Part shown: piece after piece, positions 46,275 to 54,332 of the stretch
How positions within the stretch are numbered: position 1 is the stretch's first letter
Layout of the letters: the number at the start of each line of letters is the position of its first letter
Virus record (IMG/VR): IMGVR_UViG_3300050821_006746
Span: 1 to 64,000 of that record
Length of the DNA: 64,000 nt
Source of the DNA: a virus
Direction: 5' to 3' (one strand)
Translations under genes and position numbers: made by a program
Notes under the pieces: model-generated
What the model saw: only the letters and a program-made list of their open reading frames with translations
Told to the model about the DNA's origin: nothing
The model's database searches: none

Positions 46275-46468
46275 AACCAAGCCTCAAACTACTCTACTAC
46301 TCGCTAGAACGAGCGAGCATGACCTACGCCGAAACAGGCTCACCCTATGCTCAGCAACGCGCAATTGAACTCATCGGAGAATTGCACCAATGTCTAGACG
46401 ATGTTGAACAAATCATCCTCTCAGAAGAGCGCACGCCCACTACAGGCGAATCGGAGGCGCAAGGATGA
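46271..46468 (+). CDS. Small helical protein upstream of response regulator
   Basis: A 65-residue helical protein in an ATGA overlap. L-L-Y-Y-S-L-E-R-A-S-M-T-Y-A-E-T and C-L-D-D-V-E-Q. It overlaps the response regulator start by ATGA. No family recognised. Confidence 0.55.
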   Translation: MKPSLKLLYYSLERASMTYAETGSPYAQQRAIELIGELHQCLDDVEQIILSEERTPTTGESEAQG

Positions 46469-47157
46469 AAGTTCTTATCGTAGATGAAAATTCTAATATG
46501 GTCCACATGCTCTCTGGCCTGCTCAAGCATCAAGTGGGTATCGATGTACTGGAGGCCAGTTCTCTCAGGCAAGTCGAGCAAGGCTGGCAGTGGAAACCTG
46601 ATCTTGTACTCATTGACCCTCTAGACGATACGGGCATCGACTTTTGCACCCAACTGCGCAAGAAACATGACCCGCTCATCCTGGCAATGAGCAGAGACAG
46701 AGCAAACGAAGCGCCCTATCTCGAAAACGGCGCTGATGCTTACATTCAGAAGCCGTTCCTGCCTGAGAAAGTTCTTGCGCATATCCATGCTCTTGCTCGT
46801 AGACCACGTTCGCAAGCCAGTATCAATAGCGGCATTATGCGCATAGGCAACCTGACTATTGACTCAGTGCGCAACCAGGCTCAAGCACAAGACTCTACGA
46901 TTGCGCTGACTACCATAGAGTGCCGATTGCTCTGGTATCTCGCCAACAATGCACCGCGTATTTGCTCATATGCTTTGCTAGTCGATTATGCATGGAATAT
47001 CAATATCCCTTGTGTCCGAGAAAAAACGGACACCAACTTGCTCAAAGTGTTCATGTTCCATTTGCGCAAGAAACTGGCAACACTTGGCCGCATGGGAACA
47101 GTCGAGAATGTTGTAGGCACTGGATATCAATTTATCCCAGCAGAGGAGCAATCATGA
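46465..47157 (+). CDS. OmpR/PhoB-type response regulator
   Basis: A 230-residue protein. The receiver domain (1-118) has D7/E8, the phospho-acceptor D51 in L-V-L-I-D-P, and K96 in Y-I-Q-K-P-F. The winged-helix output domain (about 130-226) has L-T-T-I-E-C-R-L-L-W-Y-L-A, N-L-L-K-V-F-M-F-H-L-R-K-K-L and the end V-V-G-T-G-Y-Q-F. All key residues are present, so it should be phosphorylated. No histidine kinase lies in the window. Embedded in a phage operon it could link host signals to phage transcription or divert host signalling. Confidence 0.85.
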   Translation: MKVLIVDENSNMVHMLSGLLKHQVGIDVLEASSLRQVEQGWQWKPDLVLIDPLDDTGIDFCTQLRKKHDPLILAMSRDRANEAPYLENGADAYIQKPFLPEKVLAHIHALARRPRSQASINSGIMRIGNLTIDSVRNQAQAQDSTIALTTIECRLLWYLANNAPRICSYALLVDYAWNINIPCVREKTDTNLLKVFMFHLRKKLATLGRMGTVENVVGTGYQFIPAEEQS

Positions 47158-47516
47158 GCGACAACGACCTACATCTTGAGATTAACGATAAATGCATCGA
47201 TAAGGGAACGCCTGTTTTATTGGGCAAAAACACAGTCTTTCACTTTTCGCCGCCGCTCAACGAGGATTACTGGATATTCCGTGTCATGCTACACAAAGAT
47301 CAGGCAGTTGTGGGATTTCCGAAGTACTCAGGAATAGGCATTGGCTTTGCTCAAGAGGAGCACTACAACGTTAACCTGCCATACAGGTGCAATGCTGCAA
47401 TGGTCTACGATCACATCGAAGAGAACAAGCGCTACGATGAGATCACCAAAGAGCAGTGCATACAGGCAATACACCTGATCCAAGAAGCAGCAGAACGGTA
47501 CCAGCAATCACAATGA
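47154..47516 (+). CDS. Unknown protein downstream of response regulator
   Basis: The start at ATG 47154 overlaps the regulator stop by ATGA. A 120-residue alpha/beta protein with a beta core (W-I-F-R-V-M-L-H-K-D-Q-A-V-V-G-F) and helical end. No family recognised. Confidence 0.55.
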   Translation: MSDNDLHLEINDKCIDKGTPVLLGKNTVFHFSPPLNEDYWIFRVMLHKDQAVVGFPKYSGIGIGFAQEEHYNVNLPYRCNAAMVYDHIEENKRYDEITKEQCIQAIHLIQEAAERYQQSQ

Positions 47517-47626
47517 CCAGAGACCATCTTTGGCTCGCACTCAGCGGCGCTCTGCTCGTGGCGTTCGCGCTTGCCGCTATTTGGCTGTTTAGTGCGCATT
47601 ATTCGCTATTATTTGTTTCGTTTTAG
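47513..47626 (+). CDS. 37-residue membrane mini-protein
   Basis: ATGA overlap at the start. One membrane span (L-A-L-S-G-A-L-L-V-A-F-A-L-A-A-I-W-L-F). Like the 42337 gene it is a hydrophobic peptide in a coupled operon. Confidence 0.5.
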   Translation: MTRDHLWLALSGALLVAFALAAIWLFSAHYSLLFVSF

Positions 47627-47635
47627 GAGCATTTT

Positions 47636-48082
47636 ATGAGTAAAAGTGGTGGATACCTTGATGTGGTTAATGACGATCTTATCTCTCGACGTGGCTTGAC
47701 GCTCAGACCACACCCAAAGCAGGTTGTGCTTGAAGGCATCCAATCTGTGGAGGATAATCGCTTTCCAGATGGTCGTGCCCTGGCACCAATAATTAGCAAA
47801 CACGAATGTGCGTGCTGGGTATGCCATCCTGAGATGTTTCCTGATGGTGAAGTTGAGGAAGGGACTGTGAGCGTGCGCAAATGGCTTACACCACGTTTCT
47901 GGAAAACGACTCTCGATGGACAACCATGCGGGTTTGTCAAAGAGGCAAAACCAGGACGACAGGGTCATGTGTGGGTATCACGAACGCCGCCACATGCCTG
48001 CTCTTGTGGTAGTCACTATTCTTGCACAATGATGTTGCATGGCAACGTAACGGTCACACCTGACGGAGATGATTACAAATGA
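47636..48082 (+). CDS. Unknown Cys/His-containing protein
   Basis: A 148-residue protein with C-A-C-W-V-C-H in the middle and C-S-C-G-S-H-Y-S-C near the end, two possible metal sites. TAGGAGC upstream. No family recognised. Confidence 0.55.
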   Translation: MSKSGGYLDVVNDDLISRRGLTLRPHPKQVVLEGIQSVEDNRFPDGRALAPIISKHECACWVCHPEMFPDGEVEEGTVSVRKWLTPRFWKTTLDGQPCGFVKEAKPGRQGHVWVSRTPPHACSCGSHYSCTMMLHGNVTVTPDGDDYK

Positions 48083-48279
48083 TTGTACAGCAACCCATCA
48101 CAGCACAGCAAAAAGCCGAGATGAAGACCCTGGCAAAGCAGTGCAAGGCAAAGGTCTCATTCAGTGGGCCACACATCGCACTCACAACCAAGTGCTTCTC
48201 AGGGCGCTATCCCAACAACATGGACGGCTATAGCGCCGCACTGGCAATACTTGAGAAGTTAACGCCGAAACAATCGTAG
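48079..48279 (+). CDS. Small unknown protein
   Basis: A 66-residue protein in an ATGA overlap: a basic helix, strand K-V-S-F-S-G-P-H-I-A-L, then a Gly/Tyr-rich helix start. No family recognised. Confidence 0.5.
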   Translation: MIVQQPITAQQKAEMKTLAKQCKAKVSFSGPHIALTTKCFSGRYPNNMDGYSAALAILEKLTPKQS

Positions 48280-48315
48280 TGCATCACTTATCCCGTCAGT
48301 GATCGGGAGGACATC

Positions 48316-48927
48316 ATGAATACGCTTATACCCATTGATCCAATAGAGAATAATTTGTTAGGCAAAAGCAATGAATGGTACACACCATCTCGCTATATCG
48401 AAGCCGCAAAGGAAGTCATGGGCGGCATTGATCTTGACCCTGCTTCGAGTGAAGTAGCCAACAAAACCGTTAAGGCAGCAAGGTACTACACCATCAAGGA
48501 TAACGGACTCCTGCAGGATTGGCGTGGTCGCATATGGCTCAATCCCCCCTATGGACGCACGACTAAAATGCAGGGTCAGCACAAAAGCACCATCTATTTG
48601 TTCACCGAAAAGCTTATCAAATCCTATGAGAGCGGAGAAGTTGAGCAAGCTATCATTTTGGCAACCACTGAGGTAAATGCGCGGTGGTTTTATCCGCTCT
48701 GGAAATATCCCATATGCATACCTGACCATCGCGTCCATTTTATGGTTGATGAGAAGCTAGAAAAATATTGCCAGATGTTTGGCACCTGCTTTGCTTACCT
48801 CGGACCTAACGAAGCTCATTTTACAGAAGTCTTTTCTAGGTTTGGGCATGTTGTCAAAACCGTTGGACGGCCAGCGCCAAAGCCAATAGCACTAGACCTG
48901 TGGACACCAACAAGCGTGGCACCGTAA
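48316..48927 (+). CDS. Phage Dam-type DNA N6-adenine methyltransferase
   Basis: A 203-residue protein of the Dam phage family: W-Y-T-P-S-R-Y-I-E-A-A, G-G-I-D-L-D-P-A-S-S, catalytic N-P-P-Y-G (about residue 75), H-R-V-H-F and F-C-x-A-Y-L-G region. It transfers a methyl group from SAM to adenine N6. It follows a CAGTGATCGGGAGGACATC leader. Self-methylation would protect phage DNA from host restriction or mark it for regulation. Confidence 0.85.
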   Translation: MNTLIPIDPIENNLLGKSNEWYTPSRYIEAAKEVMGGIDLDPASSEVANKTVKAARYYTIKDNGLLQDWRGRIWLNPPYGRTTKMQGQHKSTIYLFTEKLIKSYESGEVEQAIILATTEVNARWFYPLWKYPICIPDHRVHFMVDEKLEKYCQMFGTCFAYLGPNEAHFTEVFSRFGHVVKTVGRPAPKPIALDLWTPTSVAP

Positions 48928-49077
48928 CGCGTTCCTTAGCCTCTCAGCACGAGGTGACCCATGACATCATTCAGCGCCTATGCGCTTACTAATAGATACA
49001 GATTCACCAACAATAGTTGCAGATTCTTGCAATCACTTGCATTTCACGGCAAATTCGTATATCCTAGTACTGACACG

Positions 49078-49112
49078 TTGACTTCGTTAGATCAGTGTGT
49101 TATCATGATAAC
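49078..49112 (+). promoter_or_regulatory. Promoter with palindrome on the -10 box
   Basis: TTGACT (49078-49083), 17 bases, TATCAT (49101-49106). The perfect 14-bp palindrome GTTATCATGATAAC (49099-49112) covers the -10 box, so binding would block transcription. Confidence 0.75.
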
Positions 49113-49132
49113 GAGCGAACAGGAGAACCAAC

Positions 49133-49333
49133 ATGTTTATGGCAGAAATAGCGTACACGCCAGAGGAGGTAGCAAAGAGGCTCAGCATCACGCCGCGCAT
49201 GGCAACAGAGTATCTACGAACGGGCAAAATACCGGGTGGGTACAAGGTAGCTGGTCAGTGGAGAATAGACGAGCCAGACCTCACGAACTTTATAACAGAG
49301 CAGAAGCGCAAGGCTTCACAAAAGGACTCATAG
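49133..49333 (+). CDS. Excisionase-type HTH protein 4
   Basis: A 66-residue protein with CAGGAG upstream. Y-T-P-E-E-V-A-K-R-L-S-I-T-P-R-M-A-T-E-Y-L-R-T-G-K-I-P-G-G-Y-K-V-A-G-Q-W-R-I is a standard HTH_17. The palindrome at its promoter may be its own binding site. A 220-base gap with the small hairpin CAGAACG/CGTTCTG (49412-49432) follows. Confidence 0.78.
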   Translation: MFMAEIAYTPEEVAKRLSITPRMATEYLRTGKIPGGYKVAGQWRIDEPDLTNFITEQKRKASQKDS

Positions 49334-49553
49334 GGGTTATCCCCAAAAACGACATTGAGCCACCTAAACTTTGGCGAGTAGCAGGTGGCCCATGAACAAA
49401 GATCTCAGCAGAACGTTTAATGCGTTCTGACGAGCGACTTTGTGTCCATTCACTGGACAAATTAACTATACACTATCCGGCAAGCCGCGTCAAGGTGAAA
49501 CACCAACGACGACTTGAAACAGCGAGACACATACAAGCGAAAGAAGGAGAGCG

Positions 49554-49859
49554 ATGAGCACACAACCAACGCCATTGATGATTAAAACTCTAGAGCAAAT
49601 TGGGAACGACACCGTAACTGGATGGGGCTACAACAACAACCCGAATGGACAGCGCAACCTCAATGCCAACATAACCCACGCATTGATTAAACGTGGACTG
49701 CTAGAGCCTGCTGGTGAAATGTCATGGAGTGGGCAGAACACGCCTGTGTACCGTCTCTCTGAGTCAGGGAAGCAAGCATTGAGTGCTGCACTACCGCCCA
49801 CGACACCGAAAGATGAGTCTTGGAAATTAGTGTTTGCGAGAGGTGAACAATGGGCATAA
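49554..49859 (+). CDS. Possible winged-helix protein
   Basis: A 101-residue protein. M-I-K-T-L-E-Q-I-G, N-I-T-H-A-L-I-K-R-G-L-L-E-P and P-V-Y-R-L-S-E-S-G-K-Q-A-L read as a winged helix of the PadR/MarR type. GGAGAGCG upstream. It heads an ATGA-coupled run to 52.3 kb. Confidence 0.5.
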   Translation: MSTQPTPLMIKTLEQIGNDTVTGWGYNNNPNGQRNLNANITHALIKRGLLEPAGEMSWSGQNTPVYRLSESGKQALSAALPPTTPKDESWKLVFARGEQWA

Positions 49860-50272
49860 CAAAAATCACGTCAGCGCAACAGCAGATCCTCAACCAAATG
49901 CGCAGAGGCTATGCGCTCATTTCTCATATGGACACCAAATACCGTTCATTCAACATGCCTGCTGAGCATGGCGGATACCTGCTCAACACAGCGTCTTGTG
50001 CCATGAAGCCCGTTCTTCTCTCGACAATTAAAGCCATGCTTGGTAAAAATCTGATTGCCGAGGAAAAGCGCTATGTCTCATCAGATGGCTTCTGTGGTGA
50101 ACACCAGACGGAGAGGTGGCGCATTCACTACAAACTCAACCTGTGCATTCACTGCTATGAGCAGCCTGCTAGCGATCAGTTCAATGGCATGTTCTGCGCT
50201 GCATGCGCCAATGAGATGGGTGAGCAGTGGGAAACCGAACAAAACGAGCGTGTGAAGGAGATGGCGCAATGA
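49850..50272 (+). CDS. Zinc-containing wHTH-like protein
   Basis: A 140-residue protein. The first half resembles a winged helix (S-A-Q-Q-Q-I-L-N-Q-M-R-R-G-Y-A-L-I, A-M-L-G-K-N-L-I). The second half has C-I-H-C and C-A-A-C zinc ligands. It overlaps the previous gene by 10 bases. Likely nucleic-acid binding. Confidence 0.55.
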   Translation: MGITKITSAQQQILNQMRRGYALISHMDTKYRSFNMPAEHGGYLLNTASCAMKPVLLSTIKAMLGKNLIAEEKRYVSSDGFCGEHQTERWRIHYKLNLCIHCYEQPASDQFNGMFCAACANEMGEQWETEQNERVKEMAQ

Positions 50273-50466
50273 ACAAAAGAATGATCACGGCTATTACACC
50301 CAGGTCTGATTTTGTTGAGGTCGATCTAGCCTGTGGGCACACAATACGGTGGTTCCCGTTTAGCGAACAAACCCCTCAGCAATTGGCAGAGCACATGCAA
50401 AACCTAACACCCAAGCCAATACAAGTAGGCAAGACAAAGTTAAATTGCAAGGAGTGCACACAATGA
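50269..50466 (+). CDS. Small zinc-type protein
   Basis: A 65-residue protein in an ATGA overlap. V-D-L-A-C-G-H-T-I-R-W-F-P-F and C-K-E-C at the end may share one metal. This C-G-H-T plus terminal C-x-x-C layout is common among small actinophage proteins. Confidence 0.55.
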   Translation: MNKRMITAITPRSDFVEVDLACGHTIRWFPFSEQTPQQLAEHMQNLTPKPIQVGKTKLNCKECTQ

Positions 50467-50765
50467 GCAACGAAGAACGACAAGTATCGTGGATTGGCAC
50501 ACTCCACGTCACGTACAAAGCAGGCGATACCGGTATGATTATCCCCGAATATATCCTTGCCCGCATGACACCAGAACTGGTAGCAAGCGAATTGGAAAGC
50601 ATCGCACGACAAATCAGAGACGGTCAAGTACCGGATCAAGTCAAGCCGATCGATGAGGTTGATATTCTCCACCTGCGGCAAATTGCAGAGTGGCTAGAGC
50701 AACGCTATGGCACATCCAAGGAAACCATCGCGCTCCAGCCACAAGCGAAAGGACAACAACAATGA
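50463..50765 (+). CDS. Unknown protein
   Basis: A 100-residue protein in an ATGA overlap. Strand-rich start, then a helical region (L-V-A-S-E-L-E-S-I-A-R-Q-I). No family recognised. Confidence 0.55.
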   Translation: MSNEERQVSWIGTLHVTYKAGDTGMIIPEYILARMTPELVASELESIARQIRDGQVPDQVKPIDEVDILHLRQIAEWLEQRYGTSKETIALQPQAKGQQQ

Positions 50766-50959
50766 TTACTGACGAGGCGATACTACAAGCAATCGAATAC
50801 AGGATGGATCAGTTAAACGCAACATTCAGCCTTGAGGATGGGCACATTTGCAGCAATAACGCTGATCTAGGAACCATTTCAAAAGTGTATCATCTTCCAC
50901 TTCATTGTCTTGCCCAACTAATCTGGAAAAGTAAGGAAGAGGCAGAGGTGAAAGCATGA
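50762..50959 (+). CDS. Small HTH-like protein
   Basis: A 65-residue protein in an ATGA overlap, with A-D-L-G-T-I-S-K-V-Y-H-L-P-L-H-C-L-A-Q-L-I resembling a short HTH. Function unknown. Confidence 0.45.
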   Translation: MITDEAILQAIEYRMDQLNATFSLEDGHICSNNADLGTISKVYHLPLHCLAQLIWKSKEEAEVKA

Positions 50960-51267
50960 CACCAATCACAGCCGCCGCCACTATCCAGCGCATTGCTGAC
51001 AGTGGACTCGATATCAGCACTGAGGATTATCGGGCACTGGTAGAGGTTGCCCAATGGCTAGCGACGTTGCAAGAGCCAGTGAGCACGGAACTTGACGACA
51101 TAATTGACACACTCGACGAAACAATTGATGAGATTGTAGATACCATCCTTGACGACAACAATGTTGACACCCTCAACGATGAAGAAAGAGTTTCGCCAGA
51201 AACGTGGCTTTCTGCAAAAACAGAAATTTTGGCATTGTTGGCTCAGCGCAAGGAGAAGGCACAATGA
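50956..51267 (+). CDS. Acidic helical protein
   Basis: A 103-residue protein in an ATGA overlap. A very acidic central stretch (L-D-D-I-I-D-T-L-D-E-T-I-D-E-I-V-D-T-I) is suggestive of a DNA-mimic or coiled-coil protein. Acidic phage proteins often inhibit host DNA-binding enzymes; inference only. Confidence 0.5.
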   Translation: MTPITAAATIQRIADSGLDISTEDYRALVEVAQWLATLQEPVSTELDDIIDTLDETIDEIVDTILDDNNVDTLNDEERVSPETWLSAKTEILALLAQRKEKAQ

Positions 51268-51512
51268 GCAAACTCAGTTTCGCTTGTGGTCACACCGAAG
51301 AGCAAGAGCACGCACTGGTCAATGAGTTCTTTGACGGCTTGCGCGCTTACATGAAACAGTGTGGGCGCTTCATGGGCAAGCCGATTGCCGAGAACTGGCA
51401 AACACTCGACGAGCAAGCAAAAGATCACCACATTAATGTTCTGTTTGTGCGCCATGCGGTTACGCTCACAAAGTTGGCACACGACGCGATACACGAGGCG
51501 ACAAAAGCATGA
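51264..51512 (+). CDS. Small unknown protein
   Basis: An 82-residue helical protein in an ATGA overlap, starting L-S-F-A-C-G-H-T-E-E-Q. No family recognised. Confidence 0.5.
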   Translation: MSKLSFACGHTEEQEHALVNEFFDGLRAYMKQCGRFMGKPIAENWQTLDEQAKDHHINVLFVRHAVTLTKLAHDAIHEATKA

Positions 51513-51856
51513 ACCACGAAGGCAAGCACTACATACACACCACTAAAGCGTGGTACTACGCTGATTGGGCACCACAGGAGTGGCAAGACGAAATTCGCTT
51601 TTTCACAGAGGGATCGGGAGCAATGTACATGCGCTGGTATGCTCGTCCCAACTTAACATCACGTTTAGAGGTGAACATAGGCGAGATGTATGCACTGACG
51701 ACACAAACGGAACTACTTTCAACGTTGGCTCACATTGCTGTGAGCGGCGAGAAAATGGCACCCGATGATTTTCGCGAGATCCTTGAGGAATGTGGTTTTG
51801 TGGATAGCACGCCTCTTACACAAAAAGGGCACCCCAACGAGGAGACACAATCATGA
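51509..51856 (+). CDS. Unknown protein
   Basis: A 115-residue alpha/beta protein in an ATGA overlap. Aromatic N-terminus (K-A-W-Y-Y-A-D-W-A-P-Q-E-W). No family recognised. Confidence 0.5.
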   Translation: MNHEGKHYIHTTKAWYYADWAPQEWQDEIRFFTEGSGAMYMRWYARPNLTSRLEVNIGEMYALTTQTELLSTLAHIAVSGEKMAPDDFREILEECGFVDSTPLTQKGHPNEETQS

Positions 51857-52110
51857 TAGGGTTATCAGACATCGCAGAACAGGGCGAAGAATCGGGAAGA
51901 GAAGAAGCGGCATGTGATTATCCGTTCCTTCCTGATCCTCTAGATTATCGAGAATTGCGTCAATATGGGCGTGGTCGTGCGCAAGGCTTATACCGATTAC
52001 GCGGCAAAGCAGCACGTGTGTTTGCGCACAACTGGTCTATAGGCTACATAGCTGAGTGCAATTTATATAAACTGGTTTGCTCAGCAGAATTGCAGGAGGC
52101 GCAATCATGA
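51853..52110 (+). CDS. Small unknown protein
   Basis: An 85-residue protein in an ATGA overlap, with a helical Arg-rich middle (Y-R-E-L-R-Q-Y-G-R-G-R-A-Q-G-L-Y-R-L). No family recognised. Confidence 0.5.
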   Translation: MIGLSDIAEQGEESGREEAACDYPFLPDPLDYRELRQYGRGRAQGLYRLRGKAARVFAHNWSIGYIAECNLYKLVCSAELQEAQS

Positions 52111-52325
52111 TAACACTCACCACAGGTGCACATCTCGCCAGTGTGCGAGAACGCCTCACAGCGCCGCTAGACGAGCAAAGCTATAACGACCTGGCAGTGG
52201 TAGCGCTCTTCTACTCGACGCACGCCACGACTGAGCAGCGTGTTGAGGCGGCATTGCTCTATGTGGAGGTGGTTCGCAAGGCGGCAGAGGCGAGACGAGC
52301 AACGCGACAAGATGATATAGCATGA
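52107..52325 (+). CDS. Small helical protein
   Basis: The start at ATG 52107 is an ATGA overlap. 72 residues, Ala/Val/Arg-rich helices. End of the coupled run that began at 49554. Confidence 0.5.
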   Translation: MITLTTGAHLASVRERLTAPLDEQSYNDLAVVALFYSTHATTEQRVEAALLYVEVVRKAAEARRATRQDDIA

Positions 52326-52370
52326 CACGTTGACATAATGTTGAGACAAGCGAGCAGTAAGGATAGCAAC

Positions 52371-52580
52371 ATGGAACAAGAGAAGCCACTCACAATCGAG
52401 CAGCGCATTACTCGTATCCGCCAATGTATGCAGGCTGCGGGCGAGGATTGCGTAGCATTGGGTAATCAGTGGAGCGAGTTTGGCGATTGGAACAATGGGC
52501 CACGCTTCTCTGTTCGCAGTCAGATAATGCCTGAGAATATGCAGGAAGCCACAAAGGAGACGCCACAAAATGCAATTTGA
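52371..52580 (+). CDS. Small unknown protein
   Basis: The start at ATG 52371 gives 69 residues with a helical N-terminal half and a Trp-rich turn (W-S-E-F-G-D-W-N-N-G). Overlaps the next gene by 11 bases. Confidence 0.5.
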   Translation: MEQEKPLTIEQRITRIRQCMQAAGEDCVALGNQWSEFGDWNNGPRFSVRSQIMPENMQEATKETPQNAI

Positions 52581-52779
52581 GCAAGCAACCAAGAACCTGA
52601 CAGATCGCACTGACTGCAACCCGAATGATTATGAGGCAATTCAATACTTCCTCATCGAGTTTGCGGAGCACATTCTTATGCATACTACACCTGCGGCAGG
52701 GAGCACGATCAAGAAGTATCAGGGGATGTCTGTAGAGCAAATCGTGGTGGCTCTTCCCGATATGCCAGAAATGGAGTGA
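52570..52779 (+). CDS. Small helical protein
   Basis: A 69-residue protein; AAAGGAG lies inside the previous gene. Helical with an acidic end (L-P-D-M-P-E-M-E). No family recognised. Confidence 0.5.
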   Translation: MQFEQATKNLTDRTDCNPNDYEAIQYFLIEFAEHILMHTTPAAGSTIKKYQGMSVEQIVVALPDMPEME

Positions 52780-52782
52780 CCT

Positions 52783-53208
52783 ATGAGCAGAGAACTACTT
52801 TTCCGCGCCTGGACTGGCAAGACGATGATGTACCAAGATCGGCAATACTTGGGATCATTCATCCGTCGCGTGGTCATACAAGTCTTGATGGATCACGATT
52901 TTCCCGAAGCGATGAAGCGCAAAAGCTACTTGCCCAAAGGGACCAAAATTGACGATTATCTCATGCAATACATCAACAATGAGGATATCTGCGGCAAAAA
53001 AATCTACGACGAGGACATTGTGATGCTACGTGGTAGCAACTACCCGACGCGCTATCAAGTGTACTGGAATGTGGATCAGTGGGACGTGAAAGATGCTCAG
53101 GGCAATGGCTATGATCGTGGCTACTACGAGAGTGGCTCTATTAACTGGAGAAGTGGCTTGGAAGTTATCGGCAATATGCGCGAAACCCCTAACTTACTCA
53201 ACAATTAG
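52783..53208 (+). CDS. YopX-family phage protein
   Basis: A 141-residue protein. The YopX pattern is clear: R-E-L-L-F-R-A-W-T-G-K-T-M at the start, N-E-D-I-C-G-K-K-I-Y-D-E-D-I-V in the middle and L-E-V-I-G-N-M-R-E-T-P-N-L-L at the end. YopX proteins are widespread in Gram-positive phages. Their function is not established. Confidence 0.85.
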   Translation: MSRELLFRAWTGKTMMYQDRQYLGSFIRRVVIQVLMDHDFPEAMKRKSYLPKGTKIDDYLMQYINNEDICGKKIYDEDIVMLRGSNYPTRYQVYWNVDQWDVKDAQGNGYDRGYYESGSINWRSGLEVIGNMRETPNLLNN

Positions 53209-53286
53209 CCTGCCCTACGGCAGTGTACATAGAGGTGTCCAGTGACCACCAACATCAGCGCCCAGCGCGCATATGATACAATCGAC

Positions 53287-53315
53287 TTGACATTAGCCAA
53301 CAGATCAAGTAAAAT
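53287..53315 (+). promoter_or_regulatory. Consensus promoter with direct repeats
   Basis: TTGACA (53287-53292), 17 bases, TAAAAT (53310-53315). CATTAGCCAACA occurs at the -35/spacer (53291) and again just past the -10 (53318), 27 bases apart, as tandem regulator sites would. Confidence 0.75.
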
Positions 53316-53338
53316 GGCATTAGCCAACAAGGAGAATA

Positions 53339-53566
53339 ATGGATTTGGAAGCAGTAAAGGAGATCATCTCTTCGCAGGGATGGACACCGCAGGAAAGGAA
53401 GAAGCAGAGAGGGACGCTCTATTTGTACGCTGCCAAATGGGATGTAGAGGAACAAAAAACCATGTGGCGATACATTTGTGCGATATCCCAGGCGGAATAT
53501 CTCACAGAGGAGCAAATACTAGCAACACTCAGCAGACCACCGAGAACAAAAAGAAAGCCAGCTTAG
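53339..53566 (+). CDS. Small HTH-like basic protein
   Basis: A 75-residue protein with AAGGAG upstream. L-E-A-V-K-E-I-I-S-S-Q-G-W-T-P and a basic end (R-T-K-R-K-P). A hairpin (AGCCAGC/GCTGGCT) overlaps its stop. The 287 bases after it hold no gene but contain the next promoter. Confidence 0.55.
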   Translation: MDLEAVKEIISSQGWTPQERKKQRGTLYLYAAKWDVEEQKTMWRYICAISQAEYLTEEQILATLSRPPRTKRKPA

Positions 53567-53784
53567 CGCTGGCTAATGATAACAGCGACCCGCCATTGGT
53601 TGGCACCCTACGCGGGCCGTAAAACAAACTGAACCGCCAGGCAACGTGTTCAGCGTTGTCTAGAGGCTACGTGCGCCTTGTGATAGGCACATTGTTCATT
53701 TTACCTGATTGAACAAAGGAATGCAAGGATGGTAGCGAAATCGTGACGAATATTCCAGCAAATCAAAAATCATTGTCTTACCCC

Positions 53785-53818
53785 TTGACATTTGCGTTCG
53801 TATCGAATACAATACGAA
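53785..53818 (+). promoter_or_regulatory. Consensus promoter with operator on the -10 box
   Basis: TTGACA (53785-53790), 17 bases, TACAAT (53808-53813). TTCGTAT (53797-53803) and ATACGAA (53812-53818) form an inverted repeat spanning the -10. Confidence 0.8.
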
Positions 53819-53853
53819 TATCAAGTAGTAAACAAACACAAAGGAGAAAGACA

Positions 53854-54135
53854 ATGAACGATCAAGTATACACACAGATGCTTAAAGATGTCACCACAGA
53901 GGTCAATTTTGAGAAGGCTTGCGAGATGCTAACGCAGATCCATCAGGAGTGTGATTGTCGCACCACTGAGTACTACGGTGGCAAACGCACACAACGCTCC
54001 ATCAAGAGCCGCGCCTTTGTCTGTGCCGCAAACACTGTGCGCTGGAATTTCCATAAGTTCGTCACGATGTCAAAAAATGGCCGCTACGAAGTGAACGAGC
54101 GCAATCAGCGCATTCAAGACAGGCAGGGATGGTAA
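53854..54135 (+). CDS. Unknown protein leading the methylase operon
   Basis: The ATG at 53854 follows AAAGGAG. A 93-residue basic helical protein with C-D-C. Its operator-controlled promoter also serves the cytosine methylase. No family recognised. Confidence 0.6.
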   Translation: MNDQVYTQMLKDVTTEVNFEKACEMLTQIHQECDCRTTEYYGGKRTQRSIKSRAFVCAANTVRWNFHKFVTMSKNGRYEVNERNQRIQDRQGW

Positions 54136-54332
54136 TGGAAAAGAAACGCGGTGGACAGGAAGGCAACAAGAACGCTAAGCGGGCAAAACATCCCCGCTTA
54201 GCAGTCAGTTATTCGGGTGATCTCCTCGATTTAGCCTATGAAAAGTTGGCAGATCAAGGGAATACTGCACCTACAGAGGATCAAATAAAGGATTTTATCC
54301 GCGCAATGACAAGGAAGGGATTGGAGCAATGA
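54135..54332 (+). CDS. Small basic protein
   Basis: TAATG overlap with the previous stop (ATG 54129 also possible). 65 residues: K-K-R-G-G-Q-E-G-N-K-N-A-K-R-A-K is a disordered basic start typical of phage DNA-binding proteins, followed by helices. ATGA-coupled to the methylase. Confidence 0.55.
   Translation: MEKKRGGQEGNKNAKRAKHPRLAVSYSGDLLDLAYEKLADQGNTAPTEDQIKDFIRAMTRKGLEQ

Noticed and set aside
48961-49395. 144-codon plus frame over the promoter and the HTH gene at 49133
   Set aside because: The overlapping frame has a complete HTH and good start. The longer frame has a weak start and low-complexity composition, though its last ~20 codons look protein-like.
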